The translations under genes and the position numbers were made by a program. A stretch of DNA of 64,000 nucleotides from positions 1-64,000 of the forward strand of contig NZ_AGTS01000151.1 in NCBI RefSeq assembly GCF_000238595.1. The letters run 5' to 3'. Of this stretch, positions 18,239-27,324 are shown piece after piece. Position 1 is the first letter of the stretch. Each line of letters opens with the position of its first letter. A model generated the notes under the pieces. The model ran no database searches, had not been told where the DNA came from, and saw only the letters and a list, made by a program, of their open reading frames with translations. This DNA is from Acidovorax sp. NO-1 (GTDB taxonomy: Bacteria > Pseudomonadota > Gammaproteobacteria > Burkholderiales > Burkholderiaceae_C).

Positions 18239-20075
18239 GAAGAGCGCGCCGCCGTGCCCGGTGCGACGCTCGGGGCCACGTCCCGGGGCACGGGCGTGCG
18301 CCTGTCTCCGGCCGTGTGCGTGGCCTGCGCGGCGATGGCAGGCGACGCTGCCTGGTGTGCCAGCCACCCGCCGACGATCAATGCCTGTGCAGCGTAATAG
18401 GTGGACAGCACCCACACCTGCGCCATCGGCAGCGGCATCACGAAGCGGTTGGTGGCCAGCAGCGAATCGCTGAGCATGAAGAACCCGGCGCCGATGGCCA
18501 CCAGCAGCGAAGGGGTGTCGCGCAGCGCGGTGGCCCGCCCGATGGCCTGGGCGGCCATCAGCGCGATCACCAGCACGTAGGCGGCCACGGGGGCGCGCAA
18601 CGCAGGCGGCAGCCCCCCGCCCACAAAAAGGCATACATCGCCGCGCCCACCCCCAGCGTGGCGACCAGTGCGCCCCGGTGCGGAAACCACGCCTGACCGC
18701 TCTTGAACAGCGCCACGTAAAACAGGTGCGCCACCAGAAAACTCACCAGGCCGGGGATGAAGAAGCCCTGGAACATGAGGAACACATCCCCCGCCAGCGA
18801 CCCGGCCAGCGCGGCCAGCAGAAGCCACAGGGTTTTGGAGTTAAATCGGCTGCTGGCGCTTGATGGATATGCGCTAGCAGCTACCAAAACAAGAGCAATC
18901 ACCATCGTCAGCGGCTTGAACAACCAGTACCACTGCGTGAGCCCCAGCGCGCTGGAGGCGGTGGCCAGCGCGCCGCTTTGCAGCATCAGCGCCATCGGCA
19001 TGCCAATGCGCCCCTGCATCACCGCGCCCAGCGCCCACTGGCTGACCAGCAGCACCGCAAACCACACGGCGCTGTGCGCGAGTGGCGCCGCATCGGCCTG
19101 CCACAAAAAGGCCGCCACGCCTGTGAGGATGAGCGCAAACTGCACCAGCGCAAACCGCTGCACCACGCGCGACATGGGCGGGTGGTACAGCTGCATCTGC
19201 GCCATGCTGAAGGCGGGCTTGGGAAACCGCTCTGCCACATCGGCCGGGCGCCAGCCCGGTGGCTTGATCCACACCCGCAGCTTGTCTGCCCAGCTGCGCG
19301 CATGCCAGCTGTCGTGCGCGAGGCCCGCGTACACCTGCGCGTTGGCCCACAGCGGGTCCCAGCTGTTGAGCAGGCCGCGCGTGCCGTACACGCATTTCTC
19401 CTACGCGTCCTCGTCCTTGAAGGTGCCGAACATCCGGTCCCACACGATCAGGACGCCGCCGTAGTTCTTGTCCAGGTAGGCGTCGTTCACTGCGTGGTGC
19501 ACCCGGTGGTTGCTGGGGCTGCAGAACCAGCGGTCGAACCAGCCGAGCCTGCCCACCTGCTCGGTGTGCACCCAGAACTGGTAGAGCAGGTCGATGAGCG
19601 CCACCACAGCAAACACCAGTGGCGGCACGCCCGCCAGCGCCATGGGCACATAAAAAATCCAGCCCAGCAATGCGCCTGAGCTGGTCTGCCGCAGCGCGGT
19701 GCTGAGGTTGTAGTCCTGACTCTGGTGGTGCACCGCGTGCGCGGCCCACAGCACCGCTGATTCATGCCCCATGCGGGGCAGCCAGTAGTAGCAGAAGTCG
19801 TAGAACACCAGTGCCAGCAGCCAGCCGGGCAGGCTGGTCCAGAACGCATCGTTGCGCCACAGCGCCACATGCTCGAACAGGGCCGTGTAGATGCCGATGC
19901 GCAGCAGCCGGGTGAACACGGCACTGGTCTGGCTCAGCATGCCCAGACTGATGCTGCTCACGGCATCGGCCAGGCGGTAGGTGTTGCGCTGGCGCTTGTA
20001 GCCAATGGCCAGTTCAATGGCGATCAGCAAAAAGAAGACGGGGGTCGCAAGGACAATGATCTGGCTGGGGCTCAT
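18235..20075 (-). pseudogene. Sterol desaturase-family / lysoplasmalogenase (YhhN) fusion, broken by an amber stop and a frameshift
   Basis: A single ancestral reading frame of ~613 codons. Part 1 (20075 to ~19200): fatty-acid hydroxylase/sterol desaturase with His clusters HESAVLWAAHAVHH and SNHRVHH. A TAG at 19401-19403 interrupts it between GTFKDEDA and EKCVYGTRGLLNSW in the same frame. Part 2 (~18950-18235): a YhhN/TMEM86-like membrane domain (KPLTMVIALVL, GDVFLMFQGFFIPGLVSFLV, GFFMLSDSLLATNRF), frameshifted by one missing base in a six-C run at 18613-18618. A dispersed repeat lies in the second part. By homology to alkylglycerol monooxygenase and lysoplasmalogenase the intact protein would act on ether lipids. 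It follows the D-threonine-aldolase-like gene by 37 nt. Confidence 0.75.
18837..18899 (-). repeat. Dispersed palindromic repeat, copy D (inside the YhhN region)
   Basis: Full-length copy read in frame by the broken fusion gene, encoding IALVLVAASAYPSSASS and then RFNSK. The repeat does not create a stop; the lesions of this gene lie elsewhere. Confidence 0.85.
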
Positions 20076-20112
20076 GGAGGACACCAAAAAAGTCCACCGA
20101 TTCTTGCCCCAA

Positions 20113-21282
20113 TCAGGTCAGCGCGCCTCTGGCATCAACCCTGATGATGCGCTCCACCACACCGTCCAGCAAACCGCCGCGCACGCCGATCAGGAAGTCG
20201 TGCAGATTCACCGTGGGGTCGCAATGGCCGGGAATGAGCCAGAGCATGTGCCCCAGGCTGGGCAGGCGGGCCTCGGGGTCGGCCGCGTAGAGCAGGCCGT
20301 GCTCGTCGCCGCCGTTGGCATAGCGCAGGGCGCGGCCCTCGGACAGCAGCGCCACGGTGGGCAGGCCCGAGTCGATGGCGTGGCTCTTGTGGCCCGCGTC
20401 ACACACCGCGTGGGTGTCGCGCACCGACACCACCTGGGTCTTGATGAAGAGGGCGTGTTCAAACACGGGTTGGGCGGGCTCGCGCTCGTTGCGCGCGTAG
20501 TCGGCGTCCATGAACAAAAACGAGCCCGCCTGCAGCTCGCCAAACACGCCGCTGGCGGCCTCGTGCACTAGCGTGCCGGTGCCAGAGCCGGTGATCAGCG
20601 GCACGGGCAGTCCGGCGGCTTCGATGAGCTGGCGCGTGTGGTCTGCCGCGCGCACCACGGCCGCAATGGTCTCGCGCCGGCCCACGCTGCTAGCCAGGTG
20701 CTGGGCGCGGCCGTGGTACGCCTGCAGGCCCGCAAACCGCAGGCGGGGGCTGCGGGACACGGCCAGCGCCAGCGGCACGGCGGCTTCGCCCGGCGGCACA
20801 CCGCAGCGGCCCTGGCCCACGTCGATCTCCACCAGCACGTCGATGCCCGCATCGCTGCCGGATTGCGCCATGGCTTCGGCCAGGCGCTCAATGCCCTCTG
20901 CATGGTCCACGGCCACGCCCAGGCGCCCGCCGCGTGCCGCCAGCTGCGCGGCCAGCCGCGCCACGCGGTGCAGTTTGGGCATGGCAATGATCTGGTTGGT
21001 GATGGTGATGTCATGCACGCCACCGGCGGCCAGCGCCTCGGCCTCGGCCACCTTCTGCACACACACGCCCTGGGCGCCTGCGCGCTGCAGTTGCAATGCC
21101 AGCTCGGCGCTTTTGTGCATCTTGGCGTGGGGGCGCCAGCGCACCTGGTGCTTGCGTGCAAAGTCGGCCATGCGCTGGATGTTGCGGTCCATGGCGTCCA
21201 GGTCCACCACGGCGGCAGGGGTGTCGATCTGGTCGACCCGCTGGCCAATGGTCATCTGCAAGGCTTCAGGCGTGGTTTTCAT
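20113..21282 (-). CDS. PLP-dependent D-threonine aldolase/D-serine dehydratase-like (alanine racemase fold) enzyme
   Basis: 389 residues from ATG 21282. The N-terminal alanine-racemase barrel has the PLP lysine region RPHAKMHKSAELA, substrate/phosphate-loop text in LVEIDVGQGRCGV and ITGSGTGT, and the C-terminal beta domain shows the metal-binding pair in IPGHCDPTVNLHDF (H-x-C). This H..C zinc or manganese site is typical of D-threonine aldolase and fungal-type D-serine dehydratase. Reaction: retro-aldol or dehydration of D-3-hydroxy amino acids. Its start overlaps the upstream phosphatase gene by 17 nt. Confidence 0.85.
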   Translation of the reverse strand: MKTTPEALQMTIGQRVDQIDTPAAVVDLDAMDRNIQRMADFARKHQVRWRPHAKMHKSAELALQLQRAGAQGVCVQKVAEAEALAAGGVHDITITNQIIAMPKLHRVARLAAQLAARGGRLGVAVDHAEGIERLAEAMAQSGSDAGIDVLVEIDVGQGRCGVPPGEAAVPLALAVSRSPRLRFAGLQAYHGRAQHLASSVGRRETIAAVVRAADHTRQLIEAAGLPVPLITGSGTGTLVHEAASGVFGELQAGSFLFMDADYARNEREPAQPVFEHALFIKTQVVSVRDTHAVCDAGHKSHAIDSGLPTVALLSEGRALRYANGGDEHGLLYAADPEARLPSLGHMLWLIPGHCDPTVNLHDFLIGVRGGLLDGVVERIIRVDARGALT

Positions 21283-21907
21283 CGCGCAGCACGATCTGTT
21301 CAAGATGTTGGGTGTCTGCCCAACCCACCAGGGTCAGGCCGTCGGGCGTCCACAGCAGGCGGTTGATGGCGGCGTTGGCCAGTTGCCAGGTGCGCGGCGC
21401 CTGGATGTCCTGGCGGGTGGCTAGGCGGTACAGCACGTCGAGCACGCCGCCATGCGCCACCATCACCACCTGCTCGCCCACATGCTGCTGCGCCAGGGTG
21501 GTCACGGTGTGTTCGATGCGGTCACGCAAGGTGACAAGGGACTCGCCGCCTTCGGGGGTGTAGTGGGGGTCGCGCTTGCGCCAGCGCAGTGCGTCCTCGG
21601 GCAGCTCGGCCTCGATTTCGGCAAACGTGCGGCCCTGGAAGTGCCCGAAGCTGCGTTCGCGCAGGCCGGGCTCCGTCATTAAAGGCGCGCCGGTGGTGCG
21701 GGCCACGGCCTGGGCGGTGGCATGGGCGCGTCGCAGGTCGCTGGTGTAGATGGCTGCAATCGGCTCGCCCCCCAGGGCCTGCGCGACCTGGGCGGCCTGC
21801 CACAGGCCGGTGTCGTTGAGCGGAATGTCCAGGTGGCCCTGGATGCGGGTGTCCACGTTCCAGGCGGTTTCGCCGTGGCGGATGGCAACGATGCGGGTGG
21901 CGTGCAT
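21266..21907 (-). CDS. Histidine phosphatase (GpmB/CobC-like) family protein
   Basis: 213 residues from ATG 21907, where TRIVAIRHGETAWN starts at once (catalytic RHGE). The second histidine is in MVAHGGVLDVLY, and the acid residue in LRERSFGHFQG. Such proteins are broad phosphatases or cofactor-independent phosphoglycerate mutase relatives; which substrate applies here is unclear. It sits in a tightly packed minus-strand run from folM to the D-threonine-aldolase-like gene. Confidence 0.85.
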   Translation of the reverse strand: MHATRIVAIRHGETAWNVDTRIQGHLDIPLNDTGLWQAAQVAQALGGEPIAAIYTSDLRRAHATAQAVARTTGAPLMTEPGLRERSFGHFQGRTFAEIEAELPEDALRWRKRDPHYTPEGGESLVTLRDRIEHTVTTLAQQHVGEQVVMVAHGGVLDVLYRLATRQDIQAPRTWQLANAAINRLLWTPDGLTLVGWADTQHLEQIVLRDENHA

Positions 21908-21932
21908 GCAGCGGGTGAATGTGACAGGAGTC

Positions 21933-22526
21933 TTAGCGTGCCGGAGGAACCAGCGGAAGGCGCACCTGCCGTGGCCCCTGGGGCGGTTGGGGAAAGCCGT
22001 TGAGTGCCGCGTCGAACAGCACGCCATAGACGGCCGGGTCGCTCACCCACACGTCTTCGTGCACGGCCGAGGTCTCGTACACCACGGCCTGGGTCCGCGC
22101 ATCGCGCATCAGGACGCTGACCGTGCGCCGGTACAGGGGTGTGGGCGCCCCAAAGCGCAACATGCCATGCACGCCCCAGCCCCGGCCGTACCAGCCGCCC
22201 ATGCCCCAGTGGTCGGGGCCGTAGGGATCATGGCGCTGCACGGTGTCGGCCTGCACACCCAGCTGCACCAGCAGGCGGGGCGCGGCATCGTCGCGCTGCA
22301 GGCCCGCGCGGGCCAGGGCCTGCTCGACCAGCGTGGCGATGGCGTCAAACGATGGGGCCTGCTGCGAGGGCAGGCGCTCGATGCGGTACGTGGCGGGGGC
22401 CGGCGCGGCCGCCAGGGTCGAGAAGCTCTGCACCCGGCCTTCGACCACGCGGGTGGTGCTGCAGCCTGCGAGCAGGGCGGCTGTGAGGCCCAGGAGCAGG
22501 GCGGGAATCCATCGGCGTTGCGTCAT
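21933..22526 (-). CDS. DUF4136 lipoprotein
   Basis: 197 residues from ATG 22526, which has AGGAGG nine bases upstream. The signal peptide ends in the lipobox ALLAGC, so the protein is lipid-anchored. The mature part matches DUF4136: FSTLAAAPAPATYRIERLP, VEQALARAGLQ, PRLLVQLGVQ and the YRRTVSVLMRDART segment. Gly/Tyr/Trp-rich text (GMGGWYGRGWGVHG) lies mid-protein. Function unknown; lies between ttcA and the phosphatase gene in one operon-like run. Confidence 0.85.
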   Translation of the reverse strand: MTQRRWIPALLLGLTAALLAGCSTTRVVEGRVQSFSTLAAAPAPATYRIERLPSQQAPSFDAIATLVEQALARAGLQRDDAAPRLLVQLGVQADTVQRHDPYGPDHWGMGGWYGRGWGVHGMLRFGAPTPLYRRTVSVLMRDARTQAVVYETSAVHEDVWVSDPAVYGVLFDAALNGFPQPPQGPRQVRLPLVPPAR

Positions 22527-22582
22527 GGTCAGAGCCTCCTGAAAAAAGGTTCTCCGGCAGAGCGCCGCTGCTCTGCCAAGGT

Positions 22583-23551
22583 TCACGACAGCTGCACCAC
22601 CTGCACGCCGGGCAGCGAAGGCGACGGCGCCACAAACTCTTCCTTGTCAAACGCCTTGTCGCCGTCTTCGCTGGCAATGCCCGTGGCCCTGGCGTTCTTG
22701 AAGTCGTACAGGCTGCCGTCCAGCAGGTGCGAGGGCACCACGTTCTGCAGCGCGTTGAACATGTTCTCCACCCGGCCGGGGAAGCGCTTTTCCCACTCGC
22801 GCAGCATCTCGCCCACCTGCTTGCGCTGCAGGTTCTCCTGGCTGCCGCACAGGTTGCAGGGGATGATGGGGAAGTTGCGGTGCGCGGCCCAGCGGGCGGT
22901 GTCTTTCTCGGCCACGTAGGCCAGCGGGCGGATCACCACATGTTTGCCGTCGTCGCTCACCAGCTTGGGGGGCATGCTCTTCATCTTGCCGCCAAAGAAC
23001 ATGTTGAGCAGCAGCGTCTGCAGGATGTCATCGCGGTGGTGGCCTAGCGCGATCTTGGTGCAGCCCAGCTCATCGGCCACGCGGTACAGAATGCCCCGGC
23101 GCAGGCGGCTGCACAGGCTACAGGTGGTCTTGCCCTCGGGGATCAGCTTCTTGACGATGCTGTAGGTGTCTTCGTTCTCGATGTGGAAGGGCACGCCGGT
23201 GCTGGCCAGGTACTCGGGCAGCACATGCTCGGGAAAGCCCGGCTGTTTCTGGTCCAGGTTGACGGCCACCAGGTCAAAGTGGATGGGCGCGCGGGCCTTG
23301 AGCTTGAGCAGGATGTCCAGCAGCGCATAGCTGTCCTTGCCGCCGGACATGCACACCATCACCTTGTCGCCTTCTTCGATCATGTTGAAGTCGACGATGG
23401 CCTTGCCCACTTCGCGGCACAGGCGCTTTTCCAGCTTGTGGGTTTCGCGCTCAATCTTCATGCGGGCGGCGCCGCTGGTGGCTTCGGTGCTTTCCTCCGT
23501 CCAGCCAGTGGATTGGGCTGAGTTTGGGGCTTCATTCAATACTGCGCTCAT
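22583..23551 (-). CDS. ttcA: tRNA 2-thiocytidine(32) synthetase TtcA
   Basis: 322 residues from ATG 23551. PP-loop SGGKDS at 69-74, first CxxC at Cys144/Cys147 (CSLC) and second at Cys232/Cys235 (CNLC) that hold the iron-sulfur cluster, and [20 protein letters not shown]. The enzyme adenylates C32 of certain tRNAs and inserts sulfur. Its N-terminal ~35 residues are variable and the C-terminal tail (~45 residues) is acidic. Starts four nt after folB, so the two are cotranscribed. Confidence 0.96.
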   Translation of the reverse strand: MSAVLNEAPNSAQSTGWTEESTEATSGAARMKIERETHKLEKRLCREVGKAIVDFNMIEEGDKVMVCMSGGKDSYALLDILLKLKARAPIHFDLVAVNLDQKQPGFPEHVLPEYLASTGVPFHIENEDTYSIVKKLIPEGKTTCSLCSRLRRGILYRVADELGCTKIALGHHRDDILQTLLLNMFFGGKMKSMPPKLVSDDGKHVVIRPLAYVAEKDTARWAAHRNFPIIPCNLCGSQENLQRKQVGEMLREWEKRFPGRVENMFNALQNVVPSHLLDGSLYDFKNARATGIASEDGDKAFDKEEFVAPSPSLPGVQVVQLS

Positions 23552-23555
23552 AGGG

Positions 23556-23927
23556 TCACCACTGTCCTGTCTCAATGCGAATGGCCACTTCGCAGTCGTC
23601 AAAAATTTCGAGTTTGGCAATCTTCACCCGCACGCCCAGCACGCCGGGCAGTTGCATCAGGCGGTTGGCCAGCTTGCCGATCAGGCTCTCCAGCAGGTTC
23701 ACATGCTCGGCCGTGCACTCGTCGATGATGATCTGGCGCACACGGCGGTAGTCCAGCACATGGCCGATGTCGTCGTCGCGCGGGGCCAGCGGCTGCACGC
23801 CCAGGCTCAGTTCGGCATCGACCTGGATGGGCTGGGGGTCGGTCTTTTCGTGGTCGAGGATGCCCAGGTTGGCGTCAAAGCGCAAACCGGTGAGCGTGAG
23901 GATCTGGGTGCCTGCAGCGGTGGTCAT
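23556..23927 (-). CDS. folB: Dihydroneopterin aldolase/epimerase
   Basis: 123 residues from ATG 23927 (AGGA at good spacing). The FolB fold is seen in [20 protein letters not shown], the catalytic lysine region in [14 protein letters not shown] and [11 protein letters not shown]. Converts dihydroneopterin to 6-hydroxymethyl-dihydropterin plus glycolaldehyde in folate synthesis. Lies 29 nt after folM; the pairing supports both assignments. Confidence 0.92.
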   Translation of the reverse strand: MTTAAGTQILTLTGLRFDANLGILDHEKTDPQPIQVDAELSLGVQPLAPRDDDIGHVLDYRRVRQIIIDECTAEHVNLLESLIGKLANRLMQLPGVLGVRVKIAKLEIFDDCEVAIRIETGQW

Positions 23928-23956
23928 GAAAAGGTCCTGGGGCGAACAACGGGCGT

Positions 23957-24742
23957 TCACATCAACGAAAAATCGCGGTCAAACTTCATCAGGTGCTGGC
24001 CGCCATCGACCAGCAGCGTGGTGCCGGTGATGGAGCGGTTCTCCAGCGCGAATTTGACCGTAGCGGCCACGTCCTCGGCGGTGGACGAGCGGCCCAGCGG
24101 GGAGAGCGCGTGCAGTTGCGCGAACTTTTCGTCGCTGAGCATGTGGCTGGTCAGCGTGAGGCCCGGCGCCACGCCCACCACCCGCACGCGCGGCGCGAGG
24201 GCCATTGCCAGCATGGTGCCGGCGGCCTCCAGCGCCGCCTTGGAGAGCGTGTAGCTCATGAAGTCGGGGTTCTGGTTCCAGAGCTTCTGGTCCAGCAGGT
24301 TGACCACGGCGCCCTGCGCGTCGGCCTCGCCGGCAGCCACGCGGTCGGCCACATGCTGGTGCAGCGCCTGCGCCAGCAGCACCGGCGCGGCGGTGTTGCT
24401 GCGCAGGTGCTTTTCGAGCGCGGCAAAACCAAAGGTGGCGGCGTTGTCATGCTCGAACAACGAGGCGCTGTTGACCACCGCATCCACACGGCCAAAGTGC
24501 GCCACCACGCGGGGCAACAGGCCGCGCACCGCAGCCTCATCCTCAAAATCAGCATCAAAATGGGCGCTAGCGCTTGTCAGTTGAGCGCAAGCAGCTACCG
24601 TATCGATAGCGTCCTGCTCGGACGATCGGTAGTGCACCGCCACCTGCCAGCCACCCGCCGCCAGGGCCAGCGCAATGCTGCGGCCCAGGCGCTTGGCAGC
24701 GCCTGTGACCAGAACGGTGCGTGGGTGGGAGGGAGTTGGCAT
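23957..24742 (-). CDS. folM: Short-chain dehydrogenase, FolM-like pteridine/dihydromonapterin reductase
   Basis: 261 residues from ATG 24742. Rossmann motif TGAAKRLGRSIA (arginine at this site favours NADPH), catalytic Tyr164 and Lys168 in SYTLSKAA, and LLVDGGQHL at the end. The AAKRLGRS variant and the folB neighbour indicate FolM, which reduces dihydromonapterin/dihydrofolate. Residues ~45-67 are encoded by a dispersed repeat (copy E) and replace the loop after beta-strand 2, near the cofactor phosphate pocket. Divergent from the methyltransferase gene. Confidence 0.85.
   Translation of the reverse strand: MPTPSHPRTVLVTGAAKRLGRSIALALAAGGWQVAVHYRSSEQDAIDTVAACAQLTSASAHFDADFEDEAAVRGLLPRVVAHFGRVDAVVNSASLFEHDNAATFGFAALEKHLRSNTAAPVLLAQALHQHVADRVAAGEADAQGAVVNLLDQKLWNQNPDFMSYTLSKAALEAAGTMLAMALAPRVRVVGVAPGLTLTSHMLSDEKFAQLHALSPLGRSSTAEDVAATVKFALENRSITGTTLLVDGGQHLMKFDRDFSLM
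24543..24610 (-). repeat. Dispersed palindromic repeat, copy E (inside folM)
   Basis: Full-length copy read in frame in folM, encoding VAACAQLTSASAHFD and flanking residues. No stop or shift results. It is read in the same orientation and frame as copies D and G. Confidence 0.85.
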
Positions 24743-24757
24743 GTGGGCTGGGAGACA

Positions 24758-25888
24758 ATGCGGGCCGTGACCCAAAGACCCGACAGTTTAACGACCGCCC
24801 TGCACCTGCACATCACCCAGGCCATTGCCGCCGAGGGCGGATGGCTGGGTTTTGACCGCTTCATGGCCTTGGCCCTGTACACGCCCGGCCTGGGCTACTA
24901 CGCCAACGATTCCACCAAATTCGGCGCCATGCCCGAGTCCGGCAGCGACTTTGTGACCGCGCCCGAGATGACTCCCCTGTTCGGCCATACGCTGGCCGTG
25001 CAGGTGGGCGAGGCCCTGGCGCAGACCGGGACCGACGAGGTCTGGGAGTTTGGCGCGGGCTCCGGCGCGCTGGCGCTGCAGCTGCTGGAAACGCTGGGCG
25101 ACCAGGTGCAGCGCTACACCATCGTCGATCTGTCGGGCAGCCTGCGCGCGCGCCAGCAGGCCAGACTGGTGGCGCATGCCCACAAGCTGCGCTGGGTGGA
25201 TGCTTTGCCCGAAAAGTTCAGCGGGGTGGTGGTGGGCAACGAGGTCCTGGACGCCATGCCCGTGCAGCTGCTCGCGCGCCACGGCGGGCAGCATGGCGGC
25301 AAAGACGGTGATGGTTGGCATGAGCGCGGCGTGGTGGTACAGGACGACGGCAGCTTTGCCTGGGCCGACCGCCCCACCGACCTGCGCCCGCCCATCGACA
25401 TCGAAGGCCCGCAGGACTACCTGACCGAGATCCATGCCCAGGGCGAAGGCTTCATGCGCATGCTGGCCGACCGGCTCACGCGCGGTGCGGCTTTCCTGCT
25501 GGACTACGGTTTTGGCGAAGACGAGTACTACCACCCCCAGCGCCACATGGGCACCGTGATGTGCCACCAGGGCCACCTGGCCGATGGCGACCCGCTGGTG
25601 GCGGTGGGGCTCAAGGACATCACCGCCCACGTCAACTTCACCGCCATGGCGCTGGCCGCGCAGGAGGCGGGCCTGAATGTGCTGGGCTACACCACGCAGG
25701 CGCATTTCCTCATCAACTGCGGATTGCTATCAAAAATGGAGCTATTGCCGCAAGAGGGGCGGGCGACAGCGGCCAAATTGATCATGGAGCACGAGATGGG
25801 CGAGCTGTTCAAGGTGCTGGCCGTGGGCGCCGGCGAGCCCTGGGAGCCGATGGGGTTTGTGCACGGGGACCGGTCGCACCGGTTGTGA
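24758..25888 (+). CDS. SAM-dependent methyltransferase, MidA/NDUFAF7 family
   Basis: 376 residues from ATG 24758. The N-terminal helix-rich part GGWLGFDRFMALALYTPGLGYYAND and the SAM-binding VWEFGAGSGALALQLLE are characteristic, as are FSGVVVGNEVLDAMPVQLL and FLLDYGFGEDEYYHPQRHMG. Homologue NDUFAF7 methylates an arginine of a complex I subunit; in bacteria the target is not established. A partial repeat (copy F) is translated near residue 325. Divergent from folM with 15 nt between start codons. Confidence 0.9.
   Translation: MRAVTQRPDSLTTALHLHITQAIAAEGGWLGFDRFMALALYTPGLGYYANDSTKFGAMPESGSDFVTAPEMTPLFGHTLAVQVGEALAQTGTDEVWEFGAGSGALALQLLETLGDQVQRYTIVDLSGSLRARQQARLVAHAHKLRWVDALPEKFSGVVVGNEVLDAMPVQLLARHGGQHGGKDGDGWHERGVVVQDDGSFAWADRPTDLRPPIDIEGPQDYLTEIHAQGEGFMRMLADRLTRGAAFLLDYGFGEDEYYHPQRHMGTVMCHQGHLADGDPLVAVGLKDITAHVNFTAMALAAQEAGLNVLGYTTQAHFLINCGLLSKMELLPQEGRATAAKLIMEHEMGELFKVLAVGAGEPWEPMGFVHGDRSHRL
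25721..25755 (-). repeat. Dispersed palindromic repeat, copy F (partial, inside the methyltransferase gene)
   Basis: GGATTGCTATCAAAAATG then GAGCTATTGCCGCAAG matches only the left end (TTGCTAT-x-AAA..AGCTAT) of full copies. Translated as LLSKMELLPQ without loss of frame. Short, so a chance match is possible. Confidence 0.5.
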
Positions 25889-25996
25889 TGCGTGCTGCAG
25901 GCCGTGCCGCCCCATCGCCCGCAAGCCCTTTTTGATCTTCAGGACACCAAGGGGGTGTGAGCCCGGCTGGGGGCTGCGCATCTGCATGAGGGCGTT

Positions 25997-26452
25997 TCAG
26001 ATGCCCGGCGCCAGAGGGTTGGCTTCATAGCGCAACCAGCCCGCGGTGATTGAAGCGCCGTCGGCACGGTCCTTGGGGTGGCTTCGGCCTTCGGAAACCG
26101 GAACCTCTGCAAAATCGAAAGGGCTCATGCCCTCGATGCACGCGACATTGACTCCGTACTGGTGATGGTTGGAGCGGCGCTGGTGGAAGGTGTAGATGCC
26201 GCACTTCGCGCAGAAGTAGTGTTTGGCCTCGCCCGTGTTGAACTGGTAGAGCGCGAGAGCTTCTTGCCCCTGGGTCACGTGGATGTCGTTCAAGTCCGCA
26301 GAGACCGCCACCGCCCCGCGCATGCTGCAATAGGAGCAGTTGCACCGTCGCGCGGTCCGCAGGCCATCGGCCAATCGCAGAGTGAATCGGACGGTCCCAC
26401 AGTGGCATGCCGCTTGGTGGAGGGGACGGTCGTCTGGAGATTTTTCGGTCAT
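25997..26452 (-). CDS. GFA (CENP-V) family zinc protein
   Basis: 151 residues. Zinc cysteines are visible in [19 protein letters not shown] and [11 protein letters not shown], the pattern of the glutathione-dependent formaldehyde-activating (GFA) fold. Members either help glutathione and formaldehyde combine or have unassigned roles; no formaldehyde genes are nearby, so only the fold is asserted. The gene sits alone, 90 nt downstream of eutC. Confidence 0.85.
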   Translation of the reverse strand: MTEKSPDDRPLHQAACHCGTVRFTLRLADGLRTARRCNCSYCSMRGAVAVSADLNDIHVTQGQEALALYQFNTGEAKHYFCAKCGIYTFHQRRSNHHQYGVNVACIEGMSPFDFAEVPVSEGRSHPKDRADGASITAGWLRYEANPLAPGI

Positions 26453-26542
26453 AACGAGCGGATTTTCATGGATGGATTGCCATGGCGCCAGCGGACAGCG
26501 TCCCGTGCTACCGACCAGGCTTCGATGACATGTTTGGCATGG

Positions 26543-27324
26543 CTATGAGCTATTGATGGCCAGTGCATCGCTGCGGTCCTTGAGCTGTACCCCCGTGAGC
26601 TGCAGGCGCTGCGCCTCCTGGCACAGCCACCACAGCCGCGCCGCCGCGGCGGGGGCGCCAGGCCCTCGCGCCGCACGTTGGAGATGCAATTGCGTTCAGC
26701 GTCGTGGCGGCCCACCTGCGGGTGCCAGGTCAGGTAGATGCCCAGGCTATCGGGCGAGCTCAGTCCCGGCCGCTCGCCGATCAACACCGCCACCAGGCGT
26801 GCTCCGAGCAGCGCGCCCACCTCGTCGCCCAGCGCCACGCGCGCCTGCTGGGCGATCACCACCGGCCCCAGTGTCCAAGGTGCGGGCGCTTGCTGGCGAA
26901 TCGCGTCGATCAGCGGCGGCGCGTGTCGCGCCACGGCCAGGGACGAAAGGCCATCGGCCACCACCACCAGCAGATCTACGGTCTCAGCGCCGTCGCCCGC
27001 TTCGTCCCGCAATGCCTGCGCGTCCGCGTCGGACAGGCGTCGGCCCAGGTCGGGGCGCAGCAAATAGGTGGCGCGGTCTGGCGCGGCGCTGTGTACCAGG
27101 CGCGTGGCGTTGCCCAGGGCCTGGAGTTGGGTGGCCAACGCTGGTGCGTCCAGCGGCACGTGCACGGCATCGCGCGCCTGCGCATGCGCCAACCCAAAGC
27201 GCAGCAGCTCGGCCGTGGGCAGCGCTGCGCCCGCGCGCCCCAGCGCCACGCGTGCCTGGGTGTGGGCGCGCAGGTCGTCCCAGGGGTCGGGTCGCATGCC
27301 ATGTGGTGCATGGTCGTATGTCAT
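26543..27324 (-). CDS. eutC: Ethanolamine ammonia-lyase small subunit EutC, with apparent -1 frameshift near the 3' end
   Basis: Small subunit of the adenosylcobalamin-dependent enzyme that splits ethanolamine into acetaldehyde and ammonia. Recognisable text: [56 protein letters not shown] and [13 protein letters not shown]. The next codons are out of frame: after a five-G run (plus strand 26651-26655) the expected end [19 protein letters not shown].. continues in another frame and stops at 26543. One missing base restores a 260-residue EutC. Its ATG overlaps the eutB stop by 4 nt. Confidence 0.88.
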
